Assembly (NCBI RefSeq): GCF_010729105.1
Contig: NZ_AP022573.1
Coordinates: 5,332,001-5,396,000 of the forward strand
DNA from: Mycobacterium saskatchewanense
Lineage (GTDB): Bacteria > Actinomycetota > Actinomycetes > Mycobacteriales > Mycobacteriaceae
Direction of reading: 5' to 3'
DNA: 64,000 bases
Under the pieces are notes generated by a model, which saw only the letters and a list, made by a program, of their open reading frames with translations, did no database searches and was not told where the DNA came from. Made by a program: the position numbers and the translations under genes. Every line of letters begins with the position of its first letter. Within the stretch, counting starts at the first letter, position 1. Shown one piece after another: positions 18,958 to 27,769 of the stretch.

Positions 18958-20045
18958 TATGTCAAGCCGCTGCCAGTTGGCAAGGCTTTTGGCGGTTGTT
19001 GTGGTCGGTGTGAAGGTGGCGAAAGACGACGCGGGCGAGGCGGCGCTTGAGGCAACGAAGAGCTTCGGGGGCGGAGTCGCCTTGAGCGAGGCGGTGCCGG
19101 TAGTAGGTCTGGCCTAGGCCGTCGAGGCGAATCTGGGTGACGGCGATGCGGTGCAGCGCAGCGTTGAGCTGGCGGTTGCCCGAACGCGTCATCCGGACCC
19201 GGCCGTGGTGTTGCCCGACCACACCGGCACCGGCGCCACACCGCTATGGCGGGCGAAAGCTGCCTCACTTTTGAATCGGGTGACGCCAGCGGTCTCGCCG
19301 ACAAGCTTGGCCGCGGTCAGCTCCCCGCATCCGGGCATCGCCAGCAGCACCGGGGCGACGGCACGCACATGCTCACCGATGCGTTTAGCCAAGGCGTTGA
19401 TCTGTTCGGTGAGTCGAGTGATGTCGGCCAACTCGTCGCTGGCCAGCTCGGCGAGCAGACCGTCGAGGGTGTTCAGCCAGTCACCGAGGATGACCCGGTG
19501 TTTGGCCAGGTCCAATGACCGAGCCACCGGGGCGCGCTCGGGATCGAGCTCGTCAATACGCCAGCGCAGCCGGTTGATCATCGCAGTCCGTTGTGCGACA
19601 AGGACTTCGCGGCGATCGACCAACAACTTCAACTCACGTGACACCTCGTCGTGAGGGCGACGGGCAGATCTGGCTCGCGCAGAAATGCCCGCGCGACCGC
19701 CAACGCATCGATGGGATCGGACTTGCCGCGCGTGCGCGCCGAAGCCCGCACCTGAGCCATCATCTTCGGGGGAACCCGCACCACGTTCTGACCAAATCCG
19801 AACAGGTCGCGTTCCAGACGCGCCGACAAGTGCCGGCAGTCCTCGATGGCCCAGACGACGTCGTCGCCGAAATGTTCGCGGGCCCACATCACCGCCTCGG
19901 CATGCCCAGCGGTGACCGCCGTAACGGTCTTCTCACCAACCTTGCGGCCCACCTCGTCGACGGCGACAAAGGTATGCGTGCGCTTGTGTACATCGGCTCC
20001 AACAACAACCATGGTGGTTGCCTCCATTCACTGAGAGGTGACGGT
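18958..20045 (-). mobile_element. IS110-family insertion sequence (degenerate)
   Basis: The element is defined by its transposase remnant and short flanks; IS110 elements lack clear terminal inverted repeats, so both ends are approximate. It lies between the DUF222 gene and the MoxR-type operon. M. tuberculosis has no IS at the corresponding joint. Confidence 0.6.
18962..20027 (-). pseudogene. IS110-family transposase, two frameshifts
   Basis: Three overlapping reading frames together give one IS110 transposase. The first (from 20027) holds the DEDD domain start VVVGADVHKRTHTFVAVDE and GKSDPIDALAVARAF. It breaks near 19650 after REPDLPVAL. The second continues DEVSRELKLLVDRREVLVAQ through the Transposase_20 region MPGCGELTAAKLVGETAGVT and breaks near 19203, where one G seems lost in what should be ACGGGCC. 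The third continues RSGNRQLNAALHRIAVTQIR to the stop at 18962. Programmed frameshifting is not usual for IS110, so I call it inactive. Confidence 0.85.
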
Positions 20046-20374
20046 TGGGCCGGTCGGCGGACAAACCTCAGTGGGGGCGGTGCCACGCTCCTATCAAGTC
20101 ACGCCGGCCGGTCCTTCACACCTGGTGCCGACAAAACGCATGCACGCCAACCCGAAGGCGGCACCGACGCTACGAGCCAAGCACCAGATGATCAGGATCC
20201 CACCACCGCGATCAGCGGCACCTCACCCTGACACTGAGGCGACGCTATGAATCACCTCCGACAACGATGGCGTCCCCGGTTGGCGGCAACTCCCGGCGTG
20301 TGGATGAAAGCGCAACTGTGGACAAGCCCGCACCGCCCGGCCGTCCTGGCGGCAGGCGCGTTTGACGTGCGACT
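20046..20374. other. Non-coding interval between the IS remnant and the MoxR-type operon
   Basis: About 330 bp with no convincing gene. The right end must carry the promoter of the operon starting at 20375. The left end may be IS110 flank. Weak ORFs here lack codon bias and ribosome sites. Confidence 0.5.
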
Positions 20375-21337
20375 ATGAAGAAAGTGACCGGTCGAGTGCC
20401 TGGGGTGGACAAGGCGACGGGGCGAGTCGTTGCCCTGATCGTGTTGCTGATCGTCGTCGCGGCCGCCCTCCGCGGATACCTGCCGGCCCAGGACCATGCG
20501 GCCCGCGCCGAGCCGGGCGGCCGGGCGGCGCTGACGTTCGTCGTCACCGCCCTGGCGGGCACGCTGGCGCTGCTGGCGATCGCCGTCGTGGCGCGGCTGC
20601 GAGACCCGCGGGTCGTGGCCCCGAACGTCGGCGAGCTCTCCGAACTGCTCGGCACTGGCCGGGGCCGGCCCAGTTGGCGGGTGCTGCTGATCGGGCTCGC
20701 GGTGATCGTGGCGTGGCTGCTGATGGTGGCGTTGGTGATGCGCATATGGGTGCCGCACGATGTCGCGCCGTCGCCGCCCACCTCGACCCCCACCGCGCCG
20801 CCGCCCGGGCAGGCCCCCGCGCCGCGTCCACAGTCGCATCCGCAGAACGACAACGCGGACATGTTCCGGATACTGCTCCTGGCCACCGTCCCGATGCTGC
20901 TGATGCTCATCGTCGGGACCGTCATCATGTCGGCGCGACGCCGGCGCGCGGCCGTGCCGGACGCCGTGGCGGAATACCACCCCGAAACGCCGACGCCGGG
21001 GTCCGACTCGTTGGTGCGGGCGGCCGAACGCGGACTGGCCGAAGTGGCCGACCTCGGCCGCGACCCGCGCGAGGCCATCATCGCGTGTTACGCCGCGATG
21101 GAGCGCGAGCTGGCGAACGTTCCCGGGGCCGTTCCCCAGGAGTTCGATACGCCCACCGAGGTGCTGGCCCGCGCCGTCGAACACCATGCCCTGCATGCCG
21201 ACAACGCCGTGCAGCTGGTCCAACTCTTCGCCGAGGCACGGTTCAGCCCGCACGTCATGAACGAGAACCACCGCGACGTCGCCGTCGGAGTCCTCCGCCT
21301 GGTTCTCGACGAACTGGGATCCCGGAGCGCCGCATGA
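20375..21337 (+). CDS. Membrane protein with DUF4129-like tail (Rv3166c-like)
   Basis: A 320-residue integral membrane protein with four predicted segments (about residues 18-36, 50-72, 100-122 and 165-187). A Pro-rich extracytoplasmic loop lies near residues 128-155. The cytosolic C-terminal domain (REAIIACYAAMERELA) is typical of DUF4129 proteins found with MoxR and DUF58 genes. It corresponds by position and length to M. tuberculosis Rv3166c. It is the first gene of a five-gene operon and overlaps the next by ATGA. Confidence 0.8.
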   Translation: MKKVTGRVPGVDKATGRVVALIVLLIVVAAALRGYLPAQDHAARAEPGGRAALTFVVTALAGTLALLAIAVVARLRDPRVVAPNVGELSELLGTGRGRPSWRVLLIGLAVIVAWLLMVALVMRIWVPHDVAPSPPTSTPTAPPPGQAPAPRPQSHPQNDNADMFRILLLATVPMLLMLIVGTVIMSARRRRAAVPDAVAEYHPETPTPGSDSLVRAAERGLAEVADLGRDPREAIIACYAAMERELANVPGAVPQEFDTPTEVLARAVEHHALHADNAVQLVQLFAEARFSPHVMNENHRDVAVGVLRLVLDELGSRSAA

Positions 21338-21816
21338 AAAGACTTGTCACCCTTGGTTCTTTCCTCATCGTTGGCGTGGAACTGCTGGCGCTGATCATGC
21401 ACGACCGCCGGGTGGTATCGGCGGCGGCCGGCGTCGCCTTGGCGTTGGTGCTGCTCAGCGTCCGGCGCGTGCTGGGCCGCGGGCCGGGACTCCAGGACGA
21501 GGCGCCCCCGGACGATCTGGGCGATTCGTTGCGCCGCTGGCTCGCCACCACCGAGTCGACGATCCGGTGGTCGGAATCGACCCGCGCCGACTGGGACCGG
21601 CACCTGCGCCCGATGCTCGCGAGGCGATACGAGATCACCACGGGCCAAAAGCAATCGAAGGACCGGGCGGCGTATCACGCGAGCGGGCGGATGCTCTTCG
21701 GCCCGGAACTGTGGGAATGGGTCAACCCGAACAACGTCACCCGCACCGGTGACCGCTCGCCCGGCCCGGGGCGCGCGGCGCTGGGAGAGATTCTGCGAAA
21801 GTTGGAGCAGGCATGA
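21334..21816 (+). CDS. Small membrane protein (Rv3165c-like)
   Basis: A 160-residue protein. Two hydrophobic segments lie near residues 5-22 and 28-45; a soluble tail follows (LRRWLATTESTIRWSESTRA). The ATG at 21334 overlaps the previous stop, and its own stop overlaps the moxR start (ATGA both times). Length and position match M. tuberculosis Rv3165c. The role is unknown; membership of the MoxR operon suggests part of a membrane-associated assembly system. Confidence 0.78.
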   Translation: MKRLVTLGSFLIVGVELLALIMHDRRVVSAAAGVALALVLLSVRRVLGRGPGLQDEAPPDDLGDSLRRWLATTESTIRWSESTRADWDRHLRPMLARRYEITTGQKQSKDRAAYHASGRMLFGPELWEWVNPNNVTRTGDRSPGPGRAALGEILRKLEQA

Positions 21817-22772
21817 CACTGCCGGCGGCGACCACGACCGCGCATTGCGAAGCGGTGCTGGATGAAATCGAGCGAGTGGTGGTGGGCAAGCGCGGCGCGC
21901 TCACGCTGATCCTCACCGCCGTCCTCGCGCGCGGCCACGTCCTCATCGAGGACCTGCCCGGCCTCGGCAAGACCCTGATCGCGCGATCCTTCGCCGCGGC
22001 GCTGGGCCTGCAATTCACCCGGGTGCAGTTCACGCCCGACCTGTTGCCCGCCGACCTGCTCGGCTCGACGATCTATGACATGCAGTCCGGGCGGTTCGCC
22101 TTCCGAGCCGGACCGATCTTCACCAACCTGTTGCTCGCCGACGAGATCAACCGCACTCCGCCCAAGACGCAGGCCGCGCTACTGGAGGCGATGGCCGAGG
22201 GCCAGGTCAGCATCGACGGCGAAACTCATCAGCTCCCACAGCCTTTCATCGTTCTCGCGACGGACAATCCGATCGAGTACGAGGGCACCTATCCGTTGCC
22301 CGAGGCGCAGCTCGACCGGTTCGCGATTCGGCTCGAACTGCGCTACCTCTCGGAGCGTGACGAGGCCGCCATGCTGCGGCGCCGCCTCGACCGGGGATCG
22401 GCCCGCCCCACGGTCAGCCAGGTGGTGGACGCCCACGACCTCTTGGCGATGCGCGAATCGGTCGAGCAGGTGACCGTGCACGAAGACGTGCTGCGGTACG
22501 TGGTGTCGCTCGCCACGGCCACCCGCCATCATCCCCAGGTCGCGGTCGGAGCAAGCCCCCGTGCCGAGCTGGATCTGGTCCAGCTCGCGCGCGCCCGGGC
22601 CCTGTTGCTGGGGCGTGACTACGTGATCCCCGAGGACGTCAAGGCGCTTGCGACGGCGGCGGTCGCGCACCGGATCACCCTGCGGCCCGAGATGTGGGTG
22701 CGCAAGATTCAGGGCGTGGACGTGGTCGACGAGTTGTTGCGGCGCCTGCCGGTGCCCCGCACCAACGGGTGA
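21813..22772 (+). CDS. moxR3: MoxR-family AAA+ ATPase
   Basis: A 319-residue MoxR ATPase. Walker A is GLGKTLIARS within DLPGLGKT; Walker B and adjacent sensor are LLLADEINRTPPKTQAALLE; sensor 1 is VLATDNPIEYEGTYPLPEAQ. MoxR proteins act as chaperones that mature or activate partner complexes, often with VWA- or DUF58-domain proteins, and here the DUF58 gene follows 7 bp later. Its position matches M. tuberculosis Rv3164c (moxR3). Confidence 0.92.
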   Translation: MTLPAATTTAHCEAVLDEIERVVVGKRGALTLILTAVLARGHVLIEDLPGLGKTLIARSFAAALGLQFTRVQFTPDLLPADLLGSTIYDMQSGRFAFRAGPIFTNLLLADEINRTPPKTQAALLEAMAEGQVSIDGETHQLPQPFIVLATDNPIEYEGTYPLPEAQLDRFAIRLELRYLSERDEAAMLRRRLDRGSARPTVSQVVDAHDLLAMRESVEQVTVHEDVLRYVVSLATATRHHPQVAVGASPRAELDLVQLARARALLLGRDYVIPEDVKALATAAVAHRITLRPEMWVRKIQGVDVVDELLRRLPVPRTNG

Positions 22773-22779
22773 GGTCGGC

Positions 22780-24048
22780 GTGACCGCGAGCCGCGATGTC
22801 GAATTCCGCTGGCGTGCTTCCCGTTTGACGCGGGCCATCGCGACCTGTTCGGGCGTTGCGCTCGCCGTCGCCGTGATCGGCGCTCAGTGGCGGCTCGTCG
22901 CGTTCGCCGCGCCGCTGCTCGGCGTGCTCTGCTCGATCAGCTGGCAGCGCCCCGTGCCGCGGGTCCGCGTGCACGGTGAGCCGGACGTCCAGCGCTGCTT
23001 CGAGGGCGAGCGGGCGTGGCTGAAGGTGTGGGCCACCGAGGAGCCCGGCACCGCCGGATCTTCGGCCGTCCGCCTCACGATCCCGGCCCTCGACGGCATG
23101 CACCTCGAGGCGCTGGACACCGATTCGGATCACGCGAAAACGGTTGCGGCGACGGCGCATCGCTGGGGCCGCTACGCGATCCGGGCCAGGGTCGACGCGG
23201 TCGCGCGCGGGGGTCTGCTGGAAGCGACGGGCACCGTCGACGCCGGGAACATCATCGTGTTCCCGCTGACGCCCCCGCAGCTGACGCCCATCCCGCACAC
23301 CGAGTTGCTCGACCGGCTGGGCGCGCATCTCACCCGGCACATCGGACCCGGGGTGGAGTATGCCGACATTCGCCCCTACGTACCGGGCGACCAATTGCGG
23401 GCGGTGAATTGGCCCGTGAGTGCCCGCCGCGGCCGGTTGCACGTGACGCAGCGGCTGACCGACCGCGCCGCCGACATCGTCGTCCTCATCGACACGTACC
23501 GGCAGCCGGCGGGGCCGGCGACCGTGGCCACCGAGCGAGTGGTGCGCGGCGCGGCGCAGGTGGTGCAGACCGCGCTGCGGCACGGCGACCGGGCGGGCAT
23601 CGTCGCACTCGGGGGGAACCGCCCCCGGTGGCTGGGTGCCGACATCGGGCAGCGGCAGTTCTATCGCGTGCTCGACACCGTGCTCGGCGCCGGGGACCAA
23701 TTCGAAAACACCACCGGCACACTGGCGCCCCGCGCCGCCGTGCCCGCGGGCGCGATCGTCATCGCCTTCTCCACGCTGCTCGACACCGAATTCGCGCTGG
23801 CCTTGATCGACCTGCGCAAGCGCGGCCACGTCGTCATCGCCGTCGACATCCTCGACAGCTCGCCCTTCGAGGGGGAGCAGGATCCGCTCGTGGATCGGAT
23901 GTGGGCGTTGCAGCGCTCCGCCATGTATCGGGACATGGCGAGCATCGGGGTCGACATCGTGTCGTGGCAAGGGGATCGCAGCCTCGAGCAGTCGATGAGT
24001 GTGCTGCCGGACCGCCACCGGCGGGTGCGGGGAAGGCTCCGGGGATGA
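22780..24048 (+). CDS. DUF58 domain protein (Rv3163c-like)
   Basis: A 422-residue protein. Two hydrophobic segments near residues 20-55 anchor it. The DUF58 signature is EYADIRPYVPGDQLRAVNWP followed by SARRGRLHVTQRLTD and DIVVLIDTYRQ, a degenerate VWA-like fold. The GTG at 22780 follows GAGGTCGGC. DUF58 proteins are the usual partners of MoxR ATPases. Position and length match M. tuberculosis Rv3163c. Its stop overlaps the next start as ATGA. Confidence 0.85.
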   Translation: MTASRDVEFRWRASRLTRAIATCSGVALAVAVIGAQWRLVAFAAPLLGVLCSISWQRPVPRVRVHGEPDVQRCFEGERAWLKVWATEEPGTAGSSAVRLTIPALDGMHLEALDTDSDHAKTVAATAHRWGRYAIRARVDAVARGGLLEATGTVDAGNIIVFPLTPPQLTPIPHTELLDRLGAHLTRHIGPGVEYADIRPYVPGDQLRAVNWPVSARRGRLHVTQRLTDRAADIVVLIDTYRQPAGPATVATERVVRGAAQVVQTALRHGDRAGIVALGGNRPRWLGADIGQRQFYRVLDTVLGAGDQFENTTGTLAPRAAVPAGAIVIAFSTLLDTEFALALIDLRKRGHVVIAVDILDSSPFEGEQDPLVDRMWALQRSAMYRDMASIGVDIVSWQGDRSLEQSMSVLPDRHRRVRGRLRG

Positions 24049-24497
24049 CGGCGGCGGTCGCGGGTTGGGGGGCGCACGTGTTCGCCACCGGATTCGGCCT
24101 CGCGATGGTGGGATCGGCTGCCGCCGGGTCTCACGGGCTTGCGGTCGCCGCCGGCGCGGCGGCGCTGACCGCGGTCGGTGTCGGGGCGGTCGTTCGCGCC
24201 GTCGCCACGCTCGCGGTGCTCCTCGCGACGCTCACGGTGGCACTGACCGGCCCGCCGCTGGTGCTCGTCGCGCTGTCGGGACTGTGCGCGGCCGGCTACC
24301 TGGTGTGCCGTTACGCGGTCGGGACGGCCCCAGGCGTGGTCATGGGCAGCTGGCCGACGATCGTTGCGGCCGTGGGCTTTACATTCGCCGGGTTGGTCGC
24401 CGTATCGTTCCCGCTGCAGGTGCCGTGGCTTCCTCTCGCGGCGCCGCTGGGCGTCCTGGCAATCTACGTGGTGGCCGCGCGCCCGTTCCTGGGGTAA
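24045..24497 (+). CDS. Small integral membrane protein (Rv3162c-like)
   Basis: A 150-residue, very hydrophobic protein with four or five predicted transmembrane helices and almost no soluble part. The ATG overlaps the DUF58 stop. It ends the five-gene operon and stops 10 bp from the convergent nuoN stop. Position matches M. tuberculosis Rv3162c. The function is unknown. Confidence 0.75.
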   Translation: MTAAVAGWGAHVFATGFGLAMVGSAAAGSHGLAVAAGAAALTAVGVGAVVRAVATLAVLLATLTVALTGPPLVLVALSGLCAAGYLVCRYAVGTAPGVVMGSWPTIVAAVGFTFAGLVAVSFPLQVPWLPLAAPLGVLAIYVVAARPFLG

Positions 24498-24507
24498 CTC
24501 GCGTCAC

Positions 24508-26124
24508 TCAGCGCAGCAGCTGCGCGGCCTGGTCGGCCAGGTCGAGCAGCGGCTCCGGAAAGATGCCCAAAACCACTGTGACGGCGGCGCATATCGCGAT
24601 GGCGGCCTTGCTGAGGATACCGGGCGACACCACGTGCGGGGTCTGTTCGGTGGCCTCGGTGAAGAACATCGACACGATCACCCGCACGTAGAAGTAGGCG
24701 GCCACCCCGCTCGCGACCACACCGACGACCACCAGCGGCACCGCGCCGCCCTGGGCGGCCGCCTTGAACACGGCGAGCTTGCTGACGAAGCCGCTCGTCA
24801 GCGGGATGCCGGCGAACGCCAGGAGGAACATCGAAAACATCACGCCCACAATGGGCGAGCGCTGACCGAGCCCCGCCCAGTTCGACAGGGTGGCGTCCTC
24901 GACGCCGTCGGCGTTGCGGATCAGTCCGACGACGGCGAACGCCCCGACCGTGCTGAAGCTGTAGGCCAGCAGGTAGAACAGCGTGGCGGACAGGCCGGCG
25001 GGGTTGTCGGCGATCACACCGGTCAGGATGAAGCCGACGTGCGCGACCGACGAGTAGGCCAGCAGGCGCTTGACATCGGTCTGGTTCACCGCGGTGACGG
25101 TGCCCACCGCCATGGTGAGGATGGCGATCGCCCACAGGACCGGGCGCCACTGATCGTGCAGGGGCGGCAGAGCGACGTAGACGACGCGGAGCAGCGCCCC
25201 GAACGCCGCCACCTTGGTGGCGGCCGCCATGAACCCCGTGATCGGGGTGGGCGCACCCTGATAGACGTCCGGGATCCACGAATGGAACGGGACCGCGCCG
25301 ACTTTGAACAGCAGGCCCACCGACAGCAGCGCGACGCCGACCAGCGCCATCGAGGTGTCCCCATGCGCCGCAAGCGCATCCCGGATCCCGGGCAGCAGGA
25401 GCGTGCCGGTCGCACCGTACAGCAGGGCCGATCCGTAGAGGAAGAACGCCGACGAGAACGCGCCCAGCAGGAAGTATTTCATCGCCGCTTCCTGCGACAG
25501 CAGGCGGCGATGACGGGCCAGGCCGCACATCAGGTAGAGCGGGAGCGACAAGACCTCCAGCGCCACGAACATGGTGAGTAGGTCATTGGAGGCGGGGAAC
25601 ACCATCATGCCGCCGACGGAGAGCATCGCCAGCGGGAAGAGCTCGGTCTGCGCGACGCCGGCACGCCGCGCCTCGCGCTCGGCGTCGCTGCCGGGCACCG
25701 CCGATGCCTGCGGCGTAAAGGAATCCAGGCCGCCCGGGCCGGCCGTGCCCGGGCCGCCCGTGCCCGTTGTCGCCCCGGCGGCCACGGCCACCTTCGTCTC
25801 GGCCTTGGCCTGCGTCCGTTCGGCCATGAAGACGACCGCCATCACCGCGACCAGGAGCACGGTGCCCTGCAGATACAGGGTCGGCCGGTCGATGGCCACC
25901 GCGCCGAGCACCGCAGACCGGCCCGCCGCCGGAAGCGAGCGGCTCACCGCGATCACCGCGACGAACGCGCCGGTCAGGCCGCCGAGCGCGAGCGCCACCT
26001 GGGCAACGTAGCGAATCCGCCTGGGTAGGAACGCTTCGACCAGCACGCCGGCCACCGCGACGCCGAAGACGATGAGCATCGGGCACAGCAGGAAGTACTC
26101 GACGCTGGGGGTGGGAATGGTCAT
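24508..26124 (-). CDS. nuoN: NADH-quinone oxidoreductase subunit N
   Basis: A 538-residue antiporter-like membrane subunit of proton-pumping complex I, last gene of the nuo operon. About 14 helices are predicted. The conserved core is visible at AATKVAAFGALLRVVY and VNQTDVKRLLAYSSVAHVGF. A hydrophilic Gly/Thr-rich loop near residues 115-155 is typical of actinobacterial versions. The ATG at 26124 overlaps the nuoM stop. With only 10 bp to the convergent operon, the two transcription units must terminate into each other. Confidence 0.95.
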   Translation of the reverse strand: MTIPTPSVEYFLLCPMLIVFGVAVAGVLVEAFLPRRIRYVAQVALALGGLTGAFVAVIAVSRSLPAAGRSAVLGAVAIDRPTLYLQGTVLLVAVMAVVFMAERTQAKAETKVAVAAGATTGTGGPGTAGPGGLDSFTPQASAVPGSDAEREARRAGVAQTELFPLAMLSVGGMMVFPASNDLLTMFVALEVLSLPLYLMCGLARHRRLLSQEAAMKYFLLGAFSSAFFLYGSALLYGATGTLLLPGIRDALAAHGDTSMALVGVALLSVGLLFKVGAVPFHSWIPDVYQGAPTPITGFMAAATKVAAFGALLRVVYVALPPLHDQWRPVLWAIAILTMAVGTVTAVNQTDVKRLLAYSSVAHVGFILTGVIADNPAGLSATLFYLLAYSFSTVGAFAVVGLIRNADGVEDATLSNWAGLGQRSPIVGVMFSMFLLAFAGIPLTSGFVSKLAVFKAAAQGGAVPLVVVGVVASGVAAYFYVRVIVSMFFTEATEQTPHVVSPGILSKAAIAICAAVTVVLGIFPEPLLDLADQAAQLLR

Positions 26125-27701
26125 CGGTGCGGTCCTTCGGCTGTCGTCGGCGCTTGTGCCGGGGCATTGCGTGGCACAGTCGGCGCGGGATCGTGCTGGC
26201 CGATGGTGGTCATGGTGTTCTCGATGGCGGGGTTGATGAGGTCCAGCACCGGCTTGGGGTAGACGCCGAGGCCGAGTAGCAGCGCGATCAGCGGTGCGAC
26301 GACGATCATCTCACGCGCCCGGAGGTCGCCGATGCGTTCGTTGCCGCTGGCCACCGGTCCGGTCATCACCCGTTGGTAAAGCCACAGCATGTAGATGGCA
26401 GACAGCACCAGCGCGGTGACGCCGAACGCGGCAGCCAGCCAGTACCGGTTGAAAGTGCCCAGCAGCACCAGGAATTCGCTGACGAACGGCGCGAGACCCG
26501 GCAGGGACAGGGTGGCCATCGCCGACACCAGGAAGGTGCCGGCCAGGATCGGCGCCACCTTCTGTACACCGCCGTAGTCGGCGATGGCGCGGCTGCCGTG
26601 GCGGGATATCAGGAAGCCCGCGATGAGGAAAACCGCCGCGGTGGACAGGCCGTGGTTGAGCATGTACAGCGTCGACCCGCTCTGCCCCTGGCTGGTCATC
26701 ACGAAGATGCCCAGGATGATGAACCCGAAGTGGGAGATCGAGGTGTAGGCGATCAGGCGCATGATGTCGGTCTGGCCGATTGCCACGATCGCGCCGTAGA
26801 TCACGCCGATCACCGCCAGCACAATGATCAGCGGTCGGAAATAGGTTGAGGCGCCAGGGAACAGCTGCAGGCAGTAGCGCAGCATGCCGAAGGTCCCGAC
26901 CTTGTCCATCACCGCCATCATGAGGACCGCGGTCGCCGGGGTGGCCTCGACCGCGGCGTCGGGGAGCCAGCGGTGGAACGGCCAGAGCGGGGCCTTGATC
27001 GCGAACGCGAACATGAAGCCCAGGAACAGCGCCTTGAACACCGCGGGGTCGGCGCCGTAGCGGCCGGACGCGACGCCGGCCACGATGTCGCGGAAGTCGA
27101 ACGTGCCCGAACCGTGCTCCGACGTCACCACGTACAGCCCGATGACCGCCGCCAGCATGATCAGGCCGCCGAACAGGTTGTACAGCAGGAACTTCACCGC
27201 CGCGCGTGACCTGCCGCGGCCCTGGCCGAAGCCGCCGATCAGGAAATACATCGGGACGAGCATGGCCTCGAAGAACACGTAGAACAGCAGGACGTCCAGC
27301 GCGACCACCGAGACCAGCACCATCGATTCGATGGCCAGGGTGAGGGCGACGTAGGCGTGGACGCTGCGCCTACGATCGCCACCGTCGTTCCAGCCGGCCA
27401 CCTGCAGCAGCGGGATCAGCACGGCGGTCAGCAGCACCAGCACCACCGCGATGCCGTCCACGCCGAGGGAGTAGCCGGCGCCGAACGCCGGTATCCACTG
27501 GTGGCTCTCCACGAATTGGTAAGTGGGTCCGCCGGTTTTGAAGCCGACCGTGACCACGAGGGCCACCGCCAGGGTCAGGACGCCGAAGAGGAGGCCGGCC
27601 CACTTGGCGAGCTGGCGCAAGCCCGGCGGCAGCACGATGATCAGGACGGAGCCCGCCAGCGGCAGCAGCCACAGTACGCTCAGCCACGGGACGTTATTCA
27701 C
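26121..27701 (-). CDS. nuoM: NADH-quinone oxidoreductase subunit M
   Basis: A 526-residue antiporter-like subunit with about 14 helices. Family features include FYVFFEAMLVPMYFLIGGFG, FHRWLPDAAVEATPATAVLM and IGQTDIMRLIAYTSISHFGF. The GTG start at 27701 is overlapped by the stop of a small MIRU-like ORF (GTGA). The C-terminal 40 residues are Pro/Ala-rich. Confidence 0.95.
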   Translation of the reverse strand: MNNVPWLSVLWLLPLAGSVLIIVLPPGLRQLAKWAGLLFGVLTLAVALVVTVGFKTGGPTYQFVESHQWIPAFGAGYSLGVDGIAVVLVLLTAVLIPLLQVAGWNDGGDRRRSVHAYVALTLAIESMVLVSVVALDVLLFYVFFEAMLVPMYFLIGGFGQGRGRSRAAVKFLLYNLFGGLIMLAAVIGLYVVTSEHGSGTFDFRDIVAGVASGRYGADPAVFKALFLGFMFAFAIKAPLWPFHRWLPDAAVEATPATAVLMMAVMDKVGTFGMLRYCLQLFPGASTYFRPLIIVLAVIGVIYGAIVAIGQTDIMRLIAYTSISHFGFIILGIFVMTSQGQSGSTLYMLNHGLSTAAVFLIAGFLISRHGSRAIADYGGVQKVAPILAGTFLVSAMATLSLPGLAPFVSEFLVLLGTFNRYWLAAAFGVTALVLSAIYMLWLYQRVMTGPVASGNERIGDLRAREMIVVAPLIALLLGLGVYPKPVLDLINPAIENTMTTIGQHDPAPTVPRNAPAQAPTTAEGPHR

Positions 27702-27769
27702 GAGCGTCGCTCCTCCACATCGCTCCGCACCGCGCCATCGCCGGCGCGCTCCACGACAGCGCCGTTCAC
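27698..27769 (-). repeat. MIRU-like coupling element between nuoL and nuoM (23-codon ORF)
   Basis: The 64-bp nuoL-nuoM gap is bridged exactly by a GTG-started 23-codon ORF. Its GTG overlaps the nuoL stop (GTGA) and its own TGA overlaps the nuoM GTG (GTGA). It ends in the sequence GAGCGACGCTCGTGA, encoding ERRS-stop, the same ending as the element before nuoG. MIRUs were described in the senX3-regX3 operon as small repeats carrying ORFs that overlap both neighbours. Whether the peptide itself matters is unknown. Confidence 0.6.

Noticed and set aside
20038..20250. A 70-codon ORF between the IS remnant and the MoxR operon
   Set aside because: It has no ribosome site or recognisable motif and atypical composition.
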